Source: an archaeon
GTDB taxonomy: Archaea; Nanobdellota; Nanobdellia; Woesearchaeales; UBA9642
Direction: 5' to 3'
Assembly (NCBI GenBank): GCA_020057295.1
Contig: JAGVGF010000005.1
Location: 60,357 to 124,356 of the forward strand
Length of the DNA stretch: 64,000 nucleotides
The stretch's first letter is position 1. Each line of letters begins with the position of its first letter. Made by a program: the position numbers and the translations under genes. Shown in pieces: positions 16,179 through 24,950 of the stretch. The notes beneath the pieces were generated by a model, which had not been told where the DNA came from, made no database searches, and saw only the letters and a list, made by a program, of their open reading frames with translations.

Positions 16179-16286
16179 ATGAAGCGAAAAGAAGTACTAA
16201 TAGAAGAACAGAACAAACTATTAAAAGAATTAGTAGAGGGAATGGAAGATATAAAAGCTGGAAGAATAAAACCCTTAAGAGAATAA
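16179..16286 (+). CDS. Very small RelB-like antitoxin, 35 residues
   Basis: The ATG at 16179 is preceded by a GAGGTA ribosome binding site at 16164-16169. The 35-residue product is a charged helix ending LVEGMEDIKAGRIKPLRE. An EDIKAGR-x-KPL-like tail is common at the end of archaeal RelB-type antitoxins. Its position directly after a RelE-like toxin supports this role. It lacks a DNA-binding domain, so autoregulation, if any, needs another factor. It is short, so a chance frame cannot be fully excluded. Confidence 0.6.
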   Translation: MKRKEVLIEEQNKLLKELVEGMEDIKAGRIKPLRE

Positions 16287-16330
16287 TTTTTTATAAGTAA
16301 ATTAATAAATACTTTAATTCTTAAGTTATT

Positions 16331-16999
16331 ATGGATATATTGAAACAATATGACGGAATAATTGGAAAAAAATATATTTCTCAACAAAAACAATTCTTTA
16401 GTAGTCGAAAAGATAGAGCAACTAATGCAATGCAAAAGTTATTGCCAAATATTAAAGGAAAAATTGTTCTAGATATTGGATGCGGTTCTGGCAGAGACAT
16501 AATACTTTACGAAAGTCTTGGAGCTAAAGAATGCTGGGGCATAGATACATCAAAATATATGATTAAAGAAGCAAAAAAGAACATTACACATCCTGAACGT
16601 GCAATTTTATCTAACATAGAAAAAACTTCATTCAAAAATAAACAGTTCGACGTAGTTGCAGCAAGATTCTCGATGCATTATCTGAAAAATTTTGAAAAGG
16701 CATATAAGGAAATATCAAGAATACTTAAACCAAAAGGAGTATTAGTTATGGCTGTTGATCATCCGATACGCGAGCTAGCATCAAAGAAAAAAGCATATAA
16801 AGTTCAGGAAATAATTCATATAGGATTATATCATGGTAAAGTAGATCTTAAATTCCCAACACACACCGTTGATGAATATTTTTCTCCAACATTTTTCAAA
16901 TATTTTTATCTAGATGGTTTTTTAGAGGATAGAGATTATGAAAGTTCCAATCCAAAGAAGACAGCGGATTTTATGACTATAAAAGCTATAAGAAGATAA
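16331..16999 (+). CDS. Class I SAM-dependent methyltransferase
   Basis: The 222-residue protein has the Rossmann SAM-binding motif VLDIGCGSGRD at residues 47-57, the acidic strand WGIDTSKYM at about 69-77, and the later FDVVAARFSMHYLKNFEKAY and LKPKGVLVMAVDHP segments of the Methyltransf_11 group. The substrate is not visible. Small-molecule, quinone and RNA methylation are all possible. The start ATG at 16331 has an ATTAATAAATAC element about 22-30 bases upstream, consistent with a leaderless transcript. It converges exactly with the minus-strand kinase gene ending at 17000. Confidence 0.85.
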   Translation: MDILKQYDGIIGKKYISQQKQFFSSRKDRATNAMQKLLPNIKGKIVLDIGCGSGRDIILYESLGAKECWGIDTSKYMIKEAKKNITHPERAILSNIEKTSFKNKQFDVVAARFSMHYLKNFEKAYKEISRILKPKGVLVMAVDHPIRELASKKKAYKVQEIIHIGLYHGKVDLKFPTHTVDEYFSPTFFKYFYLDGFLEDRDYESSNPKKTADFMTIKAIRR

Positions 17000-17587
17000 T
17001 TATTTCTTCGTTATCTTTCTATATATTTCGTTTACATCACGATATAGTTTAGAATCTTCAAGTCTTGTAAAATCTTCATCATTATTGATTAAGAAATCTG
17101 CATGAACTAGACACATTCCTACTTGTTGACCGTCTAAAGGTTCATTAAAGCCGCGATCACGTGCATCATCTATTACAAACTTGTCATGATCTATCAAGTC
17201 TGAATCTACATTTCTCTTCTTTATACGTGCCCATCGAATTTCGAATGGTGCATCAACTCCGATTAATACAAAGTTTGAATGTTCTCTTAAATAATCTGCT
17301 TCACCCATATTTCTTAAACTTTCAATTATTAATGGAGAATCATACGATTTATACTTATCTAAAGCTTTTTGCATCCAATATCCTTGACCAAACTGTTTTC
17401 TACGCAAATTACCAATATCCTGCATAGTTTTTCTTGTTAATGCAATATTATCTTTTATTAATTCTTCTCTGATTAATTCTCTTATAGAAACATGATGCAT
17501 ACCTTTAGATTTTAATATTTCAGTAACTATGCCTTTCCCTGCTAGAAGTGTTCCTGTCAATCCGATTACTAACTTTCCAGTATTCAT
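17000..17587 (-). CDS. P-loop kinase of the dephospho-CoA kinase / dNMP kinase-like group
   Basis: The 195-residue protein begins KLVIGLTGTLLAGKG, a P-loop (G12-K18-G19) like those of dephospho-CoA and nucleoside monophosphate kinases. Later segments fit that fold: MHHVSIRELIREEL, then LIIESLRNMGEADYLRE, then LIGVDAPFEIRWARIKKR (lid). Substrate choice cannot be read, and archaeal dephospho-CoA kinase is often unrelated, so nucleotide kinase is also possible. The ATG at 17587 lies 1 base after the histone stop. An upstream TTG at 17608 would overlap the histone gene and is less likely. It is the second gene of a histone-led operon. Confidence 0.75.
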   Translation of the reverse strand: MNTGKLVIGLTGTLLAGKGIVTEILKSKGMHHVSIRELIREELIKDNIALTRKTMQDIGNLRRKQFGQGYWMQKALDKYKSYDSPLIIESLRNMGEADYLREHSNFVLIGVDAPFEIRWARIKKRNVDSDLIDHDKFVIDDARDRGFNEPLDGQQVGMCLVHADFLINNDEDFTRLEDSKLYRDVNEIYRKITKK

Positions 17588-17588
17588 T

Positions 17589-17801
17589 TTAATGTTTCTT
17601 TGCAGCAAGCCTTACATCTTCAGCCTTGATAGTCTTTCGACCAGCATGTACTGAAAATTCTGCAGCAACTTTTGCAAGTTCGATGCCTTTCTCTTCTAAA
17701 TATTCACGCAAAACTTCCTTTGCAGGCTCGCTTACACGAATATCTGCTGAACCCTTTTTCAGAATTTTTTCCATAGCCGCTAACGGTAGAATTTTATTCA
17801 T
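17589..17801 (-). CDS. Archaeal histone (HMf-like)
   Basis: This 70-residue single histone fold has the typical order LPLAAMEKILKKG (helix 1), DIRVSEPAKEVLREYLEEKGIELAKVAAEF (helix 2) and HAGRKTIKAEDVRLAAKKH (helix 3). It has the family's near-invariant RKTIKAEDV and no tail. It would dimerise and wrap DNA. A GGGTGAT ribosome binding site (17807-17813) and a TTTATATACA box (17841-17850) lie upstream on the minus strand. The MEMO-like gene is divergent from it and has a near-identical leader ending GGGTGATATT. Confidence 0.95.
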   Translation of the reverse strand: MNKILPLAAMEKILKKGSADIRVSEPAKEVLREYLEEKGIELAKVAAEFSVHAGRKTIKAEDVRLAAKKH

Positions 17802-17806
17802 AAAAT

Positions 17807-17850
17807 ATCACCCACACGAATAAGAATTCAGTAATGTTGTTGTATATAAA
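17807..17850 (-). promoter_or_regulatory. Histone promoter: TATA box and ribosome binding site
   Basis: On the minus strand TTTATATACA (17841-17850) is the TATA box and GGGTGAT (17807-17813) is the ribosome binding site, 5 bases before the ATG. Confidence 0.6.
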
Positions 17851-17871
17851 GTTTTTTACTAATCCATAAAA

Positions 17872-17914
17872 CATATAAATAACACAGTCTATAGAGGTAA
17901 TAGTTTCGGGTGAT
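17872..17914 (+). promoter_or_regulatory. Promoter and ribosome binding site of the MEMO-like gene
   Basis: CATATAAATA at 17872-17881 is the TATA box and GGGTGAT at 17908-17914 is the ribosome binding site before the ATG at 17918. Confidence 0.6.
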
Positions 17915-17917
17915 ATT

Positions 17918-18793
17918 ATGCCACGTAAAGCTGTATATGCGGATCAATTTTATGAAAAGAATGAACAGGCTCTAGAGAGACAACTAACAGAGTGTTTTGA
18001 AGGAAAAAACGGGCCAGGAGCATTACCATTACTTAAACGTACAAAGAATATTCAAGCAGTAATCGCACCACATGCAGCATATCAGTTTTCTGGAGCATGC
18101 GCAGCATGGGCATATAAAGAAATAGCTGAATCAGAATTTGCAGACATATACATTATCCTAGGACCAAATCATGCCGGTACAGGAAACGCTGTAAGCATGG
18201 CAGGATATGAAACACCATTTGGCTTAGTACGTGTAGATCAAGACTTTGCGAAAGCGTTGTTAACTAAAAATTCTGAGTTAGTAGTTGATGAAGTTGCACA
18301 TGAAATGGAACATAGTATTGAAATGCAATTACCCTTCTTACAATTTGTTACTAAAGATAAGATGCATGAATTAAAGATACTGCCAATAATATTAAGCAAC
18401 ATAGATTATAACAAATTAGGACTTGACTTAAAGGAAACAATTGTCGAAAGTGGAAAAAAAGTTGTAATAATTGTAAGCAGCGACTTTACGCATTATGGAC
18501 ATAATTATCATTATATACCGTTCAGTGTAGATGTTCAAAAGAATATTTATGCAATGGACAGGAAAGCAATTGATTTTATTGAAAATCTTAATTCAGATGG
18601 TTTCATGGGATATATTGATGAAACGCAAACAACAATATGTGGCTTATATGCTATAGCAACCCTTCTTAAAACTTTGAAAAAGTCCAAAATAGAATTATTA
18701 CATTATTATACGTCAGCAGACTTAGAGGAAGATCTTCCAGAAGGAAAACGATACAAGAATTCAGTAAGTTATGCAGCCATCTTATTTAATTAA
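17918..18793 (+). CDS. MEMO1 family protein (AmmeMemoRadiSam system B homologue)
   Basis: The 291-residue protein has the MEMO features: VIAPHAAYQFSG with His52, ILGPNHAG with His85, AHEMEHSIEMQLPFLQF, SSDFTHYG with His192, and TTICGLYAI with Cys241. In human MEMO1 two histidines and a cysteine bind copper or iron. Equivalent residues appear present here. Microbial members are often found beside AMMECR1 and a radical-SAM gene, but neither is next to this copy. The cellular role in archaea is unsettled. A redox or metal-dependent function is inferred. Confidence 0.9.
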   Translation: MPRKAVYADQFYEKNEQALERQLTECFEGKNGPGALPLLKRTKNIQAVIAPHAAYQFSGACAAWAYKEIAESEFADIYIILGPNHAGTGNAVSMAGYETPFGLVRVDQDFAKALLTKNSELVVDEVAHEMEHSIEMQLPFLQFVTKDKMHELKILPIILSNIDYNKLGLDLKETIVESGKKVVIIVSSDFTHYGHNYHYIPFSVDVQKNIYAMDRKAIDFIENLNSDGFMGYIDETQTTICGLYAIATLLKTLKKSKIELLHYYTSADLEEDLPEGKRYKNSVSYAAILFN

Positions 18794-18815
18794 TTATTTT
18801 TTTATTATTCAATTA
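18794..18815 (+). terminator. T-rich terminator after the MEMO-like gene
   Basis: TTATTTTTTTATTATTC directly follows the stop and precedes the TATA box of the MFS gene. Confidence 0.45.
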
Positions 18816-18846
18816 GTTTTTTATATAAGTTCTATCAAATAAGATT

Positions 18847-20235
18847 GTGAAACGTCCTAAATTAACAAAGGAACAAATTAAGCAGACTGAAAATGCATCC
18901 ATAGCTGAGGGTGCTTCATGGAGTGTCATGTATGGTTGTGGTGAACAATATGTTACACCATATGCTATAAGACTTGGAGCAAGCACATCAGAAATAGGAA
19001 TAATATCTACAGTACCATCATTCTTAGGAGCAATATTTCAATTATTAGGTGCAAAGATTGTTGATAAGTATAAGACACGTAAGAATCCTGTAATATTATT
19101 TTCAATTTTACAATCATTAACATTACTGCCATTATTCTTAATCCCATTATATACTGATAGTGTATTATGGCTTACAATAATATTCACACTATACTTAATA
19201 TTCTCAAACCTCATTGCTCCAGGATGGAATTCATGGATTGGAGAAGTTGTTCCTGATAAGGAGCGTGCAAGATATTTTAGTAAAAGAAACAAGATAACAT
19301 TAACATATATGCTAGTAACCATAATACTTTCTGGAATATTATTGAATTATTATGAAGGAATAAATATTTGGATAGGGTTCGGAATATTATTCACTGTCGC
19401 ATTTATCGGAAGAGTAGTATCAATATATTATTTCTATAAACATTACGAACCAGAGTATATTCCTACAAGAGATAGGAGTTATACATTTAAACATTTTTTA
19501 GAACATATTAACAATAATAATTTTGGACATTTCATAATCTATAGATCCATAATGGGTTTAGCAGTAATGATTGCTTCACCGTTTTTTGCAGTATATATGT
19601 TAAAGAGTGTACATTTCTCATATCTACAATATAGTATTATAGTTTTAATTCCTATGATTGTAAAAATTTTTACGTTTAAATATTGGGGGAAATATAGTGA
19701 TAAATTTGGAAACAAGAATATTATGTTCATATCATCATTTTTAGTATCAATCGTACCTCTAGCATGGTTCCTTACAGGATATTTTATACATGAAGTATCT
19801 ACAATATTTGTAGTATTATTATTTGTAGAAGTAATTACAGGATTTGCATGGGCAGGATTTGAATTAACAACATTTAATTACGTTCTAGAAACAGTTCCTG
19901 TTGATAAACGTGCTAAAGGCATAGCATATTACAACATAATATTTGGATTCACCGTATTAATCGGCGGGTTACTTGGTGGATGGCTTATAGAGAGCAATGT
20001 CATAAGCGCAGATACAGTGGCTAATGTGTTATGGATATTTTTAATATCTGCAATCACGCGTGCTATAGTAACATTTTATTTCTATCATACATTAAAAGAA
20101 CTTACAGTAAAAAAGAATGTTGATGAAAAGAAACTATTTTACGAAATGTTAATTGGAAAACCATTACACTCAGCAATGCATCAAACGAGACACATGATAT
20201 TCTTAGTAAAAGACAAGACAGGAATGAAAAGATAA
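18847..20235 (+). CDS. MFS-type transporter, 12 transmembrane segments
   Basis: The 462-residue protein starts at GTG. A TTTTTATATAAG box about 18-28 bases upstream makes a leaderless GTG plausible. The sequence has about twelve hydrophobic helices arranged as two halves. Between helices 2 and 3 it has the MFS-like basic loop AKIVDKYKTRKNPV, with a partner FKYWGKYSDKFGNKNI at the second half, both matching the MFS A-motif region. Substrate is unknown. Similar archaeal proteins are annotated only as MFS permeases. It converges with the oxidoreductase gene one base away. Confidence 0.88.
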   Translation: MKRPKLTKEQIKQTENASIAEGASWSVMYGCGEQYVTPYAIRLGASTSEIGIISTVPSFLGAIFQLLGAKIVDKYKTRKNPVILFSILQSLTLLPLFLIPLYTDSVLWLTIIFTLYLIFSNLIAPGWNSWIGEVVPDKERARYFSKRNKITLTYMLVTIILSGILLNYYEGINIWIGFGILFTVAFIGRVVSIYYFYKHYEPEYIPTRDRSYTFKHFLEHINNNNFGHFIIYRSIMGLAVMIASPFFAVYMLKSVHFSYLQYSIIVLIPMIVKIFTFKYWGKYSDKFGNKNIMFISSFLVSIVPLAWFLTGYFIHEVSTIFVVLLFVEVITGFAWAGFELTTFNYVLETVPVDKRAKGIAYYNIIFGFTVLIGGLLGGWLIESNVISADTVANVLWIFLISAITRAIVTFYFYHTLKELTVKKNVDEKKLFYEMLIGKPLHSAMHQTRHMIFLVKDKTGMKR

Positions 20236-20236
20236 C

Positions 20237-20905
20237 TTAAGAATGAGATTTCATAATAAATGATTCTTTATAGATATGTTCTTCGGGCACACCTATTATT
20301 TTCAACTCAGAAACTAATTCACTCATCATAACTTCAGGACCACAAACGAAATAATCATAGTCTAAAAATCCTTTTACAGATGTTACATCTTCTATCTTAA
20401 ATCTCTCTTTACTTCCTTCACGCGTAAAATATAATTTTACGTGAATATTATTTTTGTTTAAATACTCTAGCTCTGAGCGTAATGCCATCTCGTTTTCATA
20501 GCGACACGCATAATATACTCTTAAATCATTAAATCCTTGACCGTTAACTAATGAGTTTATCATGCTATACAGTGGAACTATTCCTATCCCTCCTGCAATA
20601 AACATTAATTTTCTATTTTGTCTTAATATGAATTTACCATACGGGCCGTAAACGAATAGATTATCTAAAATTTTTAATGAAAAAAGTTTGTGTGTGAATT
20701 CTCCGGCCAACTTTATGTAAAGAGTGATGGTTTTGTCCATTGCATTATATGTTGATACACTATATGCTTTTCTGAATTTAGATTTATCTTCAAACATTAA
20801 CATCATATACTGTCCAGCAATAAATCTTATTGGTTGATCTAACTGTATCTTAAACTCACGAATATCTTTAGCAACTTCTCTTATAGAAACAATCTTACCA
20901 TTCAT
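20237..20905 (-). CDS. Ferredoxin-NADP reductase-like flavoprotein
   Basis: The 222-residue protein has the FNR fold: FIAGQYMMLMF and RKAYSVSTYN for FAD binding (about residues 28-62), KLMFIAGGIGIVPLYSMI for the pyridine nucleotide domain (about 98-116) and YDYFVCGPEVMMSEL at about 178-192. It lacks a ferredoxin domain and the iron-sulfur-binding cysteines of the PyrK/HydG type at the C-terminus, so its partner must be a separate protein. It has a minus-strand TATA (AATTTATAAAAT, about 20925-20937) and is probably leaderless. The electron donor or acceptor is unknown. Confidence 0.85.
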   Translation of the reverse strand: MNGKIVSIREVAKDIREFKIQLDQPIRFIAGQYMMLMFEDKSKFRKAYSVSTYNAMDKTITLYIKLAGEFTHKLFSLKILDNLFVYGPYGKFILRQNRKLMFIAGGIGIVPLYSMINSLVNGQGFNDLRVYYACRYENEMALRSELEYLNKNNIHVKLYFTREGSKERFKIEDVTSVKGFLDYDYFVCGPEVMMSELVSELKIIGVPEEHIYKESFIMKSHS

Positions 20906-20983
20906 AATTCAAAGAATAAATCAGTATTTTATAAATTTTGATATGAAAAGATATTTAAATAAACTAAAACTTCCGAGAGTCCA

Positions 20984-21289
20984 ATGACAACGATAGTACA
21001 AACAGACAAAAGCAACGTAGCAGACAAAACCAAGAAAACACCAAAAATTCACACAGTATTGGATCAAACTGTCCAAGAAAATATTGGTTCTCAAGGAGTA
21101 TATAATATATTGTTGGATTTTCTTAATTCCGACAGAAAATTAACTCAATATGAAGAAGAAGAGTTTCTTAGAACTTCTGGTTTTGCAGTTTCAAGATTTG
21201 CAGATGATACTATTATAAGATTAGAGTATCAAGGTAAGAATCATTTCTTCTTTAAGCCAAACGGACACTACAAAAGATGGCCTGGCTAA
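20984..21289 (+). CDS. Hypothetical small protein, 101 residues
   Basis: I do not recognise this protein. The first 25 residues are Thr/Lys-rich and likely disordered. The rest (VLDQTVQENIGSQGVYNILL to HFFFKPNGHYKRWPG) looks like a small alpha/beta domain. There is no signal peptide or membrane segment. The ATG at 20984 is 25-33 bases after ATATTTAAATA (20951-20961), so it is likely leaderless. The gene is divergent from the FNR-like gene and ends one base before the convergent pheT stop. Confidence 0.6.
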   Translation: MTTIVQTDKSNVADKTKKTPKIHTVLDQTVQENIGSQGVYNILLDFLNSDRKLTQYEEEEFLRTSGFAVSRFADDTIIRLEYQGKNHFFFKPNGHYKRWPG

Positions 21290-23062
21290 TTATCTCTTAG
21301 ACTTCTTTTTAGGTTTAGAATGAACTTTCTTATGAACTGGCTTTTGTTTCTTTGATTCTTTTTTCGAAACAGTCTTTTTTGAATGTTCTGTAACTTCTAC
21401 CTTATCGTTTGGAAAGTTCATTAGATTAAATAATTCTGTAACATTTAATTCAAGTACTGCTACAGGCATTTCTATCCCCCAATTCATTAATACTTGAGGA
21501 TGTAGCTCTCCAACATATGCTATCTTAGAATTACTTAACAAGACTCGTGCAACTCTTCCTTTAATGAATGAACCATGTTCTGTCTCTGTCAAATCATATT
21601 TTAATTCTAAAGCTTCAGCAATTACATCTAATATTTGTTTTATTTTTGTAAAGTTTGCATCACTACCACATAAACCTATAGCTAGTCTATCTGTTTCCTT
21701 AACTCCAGTATCGTATGAATCGTCGAGTTTGAATACTGTTCCTATCTCAAATATATTTTGTGGATACTCGTAATGTTTATTGTATCGTAACGTTTCCATC
21801 AAGTTAGGAGTTACCCATGCTCTTAATACAGTATATTCTTGTGTAACACTATTCTCTAATTCTACTAAGTCTATATTATAATTCATTAATTTAGACTGAT
21901 TATCTTTATTTGTTAAATGATAGTTCTTAACTTCGATTAATCCTAGACCTATTAGTATTGATCTTAGTTGATTCTTGAATATGCTTATTGGCTTTTCTTG
22001 AGCTACTGTTGAAAATTCAGATAATGTTCCTTTAAAGTTTTCGTAACCGTGCGCTATTGCAATATCTTCAACTAAATCTATTGGATGTAAAATGTCAGCT
22101 CTATAGTTTGGAACTAGTGCTTTCTTATTCTTATAATCGTGACCCATTCTTCCTAAATATTTTTTAACATCTGACTCTTTTAGTTCTAAACCTAAAATCT
22201 TATTTACATATTCAACATCTAACTTTAATTCTCTACCACTAAGTTCTGGAGTTACATGTTTCTTATCAGGATATGATAAATCAACACTGTAAATGTGTCC
22301 ACCCATATCAGCAAGTGCCGTAACTATGATGTTCAAACATGTGTGTAAGTAATCAAATTCGAATCCTGAACATTCAATAAATACATCTTTAGTTGTTACA
22401 GCAATTTTTCCAACATTATTACTGTTAATTATTGGTGGCATACTCATTATTGATTGTTTAGCATCAATAAATACAGGATATTTTTCCTTACCATCAAGCA
22501 AGTAACCATACTCTCGTCCTGTTGGATGAATTGCTAGAATTTGTGAGCCAGTTAAATCTTTGTTTAAATCTAATGGCTTGAATTTTATCTCTTCAGGATG
22601 TAATGCCTTATAATATATTGGTGTCTTAATATGTTCTAGAGGATATATTCCTATAGCTGCCTTTTTCCTGTTACGCCCGTATGTTATATGTAATTTTTCT
22701 TGAATTTGAATTAATTCCTTAATCTTTTCATCAGTTAATTTTAATCCTTTAACGATTGCACATGCTGTAAATGGTCTTATACCTTTAACAGATTTATCTA
22801 CTACAACCTTAACACCACTTTTCTTAACATCATATTTTTTGAATCCTAACTTAATATCCATGAATGAACTTAATGCACGTGCAAGCCCCTGTTCTGATAA
22901 TAAGTCTGGTCTGTTCGGGAATACTTCTACCGTAACTTCATTCTCATCTACTCCTTCACAGTTTGCACCAAGATAGTTTATCCTATTAGAAAGTACTTCA
23001 TCGGAAACTTTTCTTCCAAGTAATTCCATTAAACTTTTCTTGTTGTATTTTACAGTTGGCAT
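21290..23062 (-). CDS. pheT: Phenylalanyl-tRNA synthetase beta subunit
   Basis: The 590-residue protein is an archaeal-type PheT. It has EVFPNRPDLLSEQGLARAL near the N-terminus, a B3/B4 editing-like region, and the B5 domain signature VPNYRADILHPIDLVEDIAI with GYENF. It partners with PheS to form the alpha2-beta2 enzyme that charges tRNA-Phe. A basic C-terminal tail of about 30 residues (HSKKTVSKKESKKQ ... SKPKKKSKR) extends past the usual end and could bind RNA. The gene is third in a pheS - small membrane protein - pheT operon, starting 14 bases after its predecessor. Confidence 0.95.
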   Translation of the reverse strand: MPTVKYNKKSLMELLGRKVSDEVLSNRINYLGANCEGVDENEVTVEVFPNRPDLLSEQGLARALSSFMDIKLGFKKYDVKKSGVKVVVDKSVKGIRPFTACAIVKGLKLTDEKIKELIQIQEKLHITYGRNRKKAAIGIYPLEHIKTPIYYKALHPEEIKFKPLDLNKDLTGSQILAIHPTGREYGYLLDGKEKYPVFIDAKQSIMSMPPIINSNNVGKIAVTTKDVFIECSGFEFDYLHTCLNIIVTALADMGGHIYSVDLSYPDKKHVTPELSGRELKLDVEYVNKILGLELKESDVKKYLGRMGHDYKNKKALVPNYRADILHPIDLVEDIAIAHGYENFKGTLSEFSTVAQEKPISIFKNQLRSILIGLGLIEVKNYHLTNKDNQSKLMNYNIDLVELENSVTQEYTVLRAWVTPNLMETLRYNKHYEYPQNIFEIGTVFKLDDSYDTGVKETDRLAIGLCGSDANFTKIKQILDVIAEALELKYDLTETEHGSFIKGRVARVLLSNSKIAYVGELHPQVLMNWGIEMPVAVLELNVTELFNLMNFPNDKVEVTEHSKKTVSKKESKKQKPVHKKVHSKPKKKSKR

Positions 23063-23076
23063 TTTATTCTCCTGAA

Positions 23077-23319
23077 TTATAATCCTTTAATCTTTTTACT
23101 TAATTCTTTCATATGTTGGTCGATGTTAAACATCCCAATCAAACCAGTTATTACAAGTACAATTGATATTAACATCAACTGGAAACTGTACGCGTAAACA
23201 TTGTATATGTAAAGTAACAATCCTGCGAATGTTACAATCATTACACCAATCATGAATATTAATTGTTTATTGTATGCAAGTTCCAAGCGTTTCAGCTCGA
23301 ACACTTTCTTATCATCCAT
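23077..23319 (-). CDS. Small two-helix membrane protein between pheS and pheT
   Basis: The 80-residue protein has two hydrophobic segments (about residues 18-38, LIFMIGVMIVTFAGLLLYIY, and 45-63, FQLMLISIVLVITGLIGMFN) and charged ends, so it is a membrane hairpin. It is located inside the pheST operon with short gaps of 37 and 14 bases, so it is surely co-transcribed with both synthetase genes. I know of no function for it. An involvement in aminoacylation is not implied by its sequence. Confidence 0.7.
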   Translation of the reverse strand: MDDKKVFELKRLELAYNKQLIFMIGVMIVTFAGLLLYIYNVYAYSFQLMLISIVLVITGLIGMFNIDQHMKELSKKIKGL

Positions 23320-23356
23320 TCTTGCTCCCTAAACCTCTTTTACTGTAACTTTGCGT

Positions 23357-24901
23357 TTATTGTGGCTGTAATAACCATTTCTTCATACTTCGTAATTGTT
23401 TCAAATCATTTCTATTGAAATCTCGTAAATCTTGAATCTTATAATATGGAACTGCAACTCTTCCTAATCCTAAACCCCATGCGAGTACTGGACACTCAAA
23501 TCCTAGTAATGTTTTTGTAACTTCTGGCCTGAATATTCCTGCTCCGCCTAACTCAATCCATTGCTGTTTTTCTGGACTGTATGCCATTATTTCAGCACTT
23601 GGTTCAGTGTATGGAAAGTGTGATGGTCTTATCATTACTTTGGTATAACCCATTTTTTTGAAAAATTCGTTTAAGTAACCTTTAAGATTGTCAAAATTTG
23701 CATTTGGATCTACTACAATTCCTTCAACTTGGTAAAACTCGAATAAGTGATTCCAATCTACAGCTTCATTTCTGAAACATTTACCTACACTAAAGAATTT
23801 CAATGGTAAATCTTCTTTCTTTAATTTTGATAATGTGTGTGCAGATAGGACTGTTGTATGAGTTCTTAATAATAATTCTCTTGCTTTATCTTCATTCCAT
23901 GCACTCTTCCATCCTGTACTTCCTGTATCTCCACCATTCTCATGTACTGCCTTGACTTTCTTCTTTAAATCTTCAGGAATCGTTCCTTTAGATGGTTTCT
24001 TAATGTAAAATGTATCTTGCATTTCACGTGCAGGATGATCTTGTGGAACGAATAATGAATCTAAATCCCAGAATGCTGTTTGAACCATTTGACCGGACAT
24101 TTCCTTAAATCCTAGGTTTAACCAAATAGATTTTATATAATCTATTGCTTCATTCTCAAAATGTTTCTTACCATAATTAATTCTAGGAACAGGAAATTTC
24201 ACATCATATGATCTGAACTCTTTATTATTCCAACTCTTGTTTCTAATAACATCTTGTGTTAATCCATCAATTACATCTTTTGTCAATGTATCAACATTTT
24301 GTAATAATGATATCCCTACAGGAGTTAATGTTATAGTCTTAACTTTTTGTACTTCAACTTTTAAAATATTTTTTCTCTTGTTTAATTCGTTAAACGCGTA
24401 AATCTCTTCTGATGATAATATTTTTGGATCTAATGGGAATGATTTTTTTAGGAAAGTTTCTTCAATCATCTCTTTTTTTAAGATATTTCTACCAACATCT
24501 GTTAAAGAGACTAGAACATCATTGCCTTTCTTTCCAATGTTTATAGCATTCTTTCTCTTTAATAAACCTAAACACACCGATACTTCTTCTTTTGAAAGTT
24601 TTGAAGTCTTTTCAATTTCCTTAATTGACATCTCTCTGTTTAAAGAATTAAGGAACACTCTTTCTGGAAGTCCGCTTTTTAGATAGATTTTACCATTCTT
24701 ATCAAGAAAAACTAATTGCTTAGAATCTTCTTTAGAGTCTATTAAATTCTTATTTCTAAGCCACTGGATTGCTCTGATTACTTCTATCTCTTTTAAGCTA
24801 GAATTATCTACTAAATTAGGAATAGAGGAATATTTAGTCAGTAAAGGAAGTATTTTTCTTTCTAATGGATGAAGTCCGTCTATTATCTTCTGTATATCCA
24901 T
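23357..24901 (-). CDS. pheS: Phenylalanyl-tRNA synthetase alpha subunit
   Basis: The 514-residue protein has N-terminal winged-helix repeats of the archaeal/eukaryotic PheS type (roughly residues 1-190, tRNA-contacting). The class II catalytic core follows: motif 2 at FFSVGKCFRNEAVDWNHLFEF and motif 3 at PVLAWGLGLGRVAVPYY. The ATG at 24901 follows a GGGGG stretch that can serve as ribosome binding site. A minus-strand TATA (TTTTATATAT, 24941-24950) fits. An open frame continues upstream to 25030, but its codons look non-coding and cross the promoter. The pheT subunit is two genes downstream. Confidence 0.95.
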   Translation of the reverse strand: MDIQKIIDGLHPLERKILPLLTKYSSIPNLVDNSSLKEIEVIRAIQWLRNKNLIDSKEDSKQLVFLDKNGKIYLKSGLPERVFLNSLNREMSIKEIEKTSKLSKEEVSVCLGLLKRKNAINIGKKGNDVLVSLTDVGRNILKKEMIEETFLKKSFPLDPKILSSEEIYAFNELNKRKNILKVEVQKVKTITLTPVGISLLQNVDTLTKDVIDGLTQDVIRNKSWNNKEFRSYDVKFPVPRINYGKKHFENEAIDYIKSIWLNLGFKEMSGQMVQTAFWDLDSLFVPQDHPAREMQDTFYIKKPSKGTIPEDLKKKVKAVHENGGDTGSTGWKSAWNEDKARELLLRTHTTVLSAHTLSKLKKEDLPLKFFSVGKCFRNEAVDWNHLFEFYQVEGIVVDPNANFDNLKGYLNEFFKKMGYTKVMIRPSHFPYTEPSAEIMAYSPEKQQWIELGGAGIFRPEVTKTLLGFECPVLAWGLGLGRVAVPYYKIQDLRDFNRNDLKQLRSMKKWLLQPQ

Positions 24902-24940
24902 AAATAAACCCCCGAAATTTATGGATTTAATACATAAGAC

Positions 24941-24950
24941 ATATATAAAA
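24941..24950 (-). promoter_or_regulatory. TATA box of the pheS operon
   Basis: TTTTATATAT on the minus strand lies 40-49 bases before the pheS ATG, leaving a short leader with a GGGGG ribosome binding site. Confidence 0.5.
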
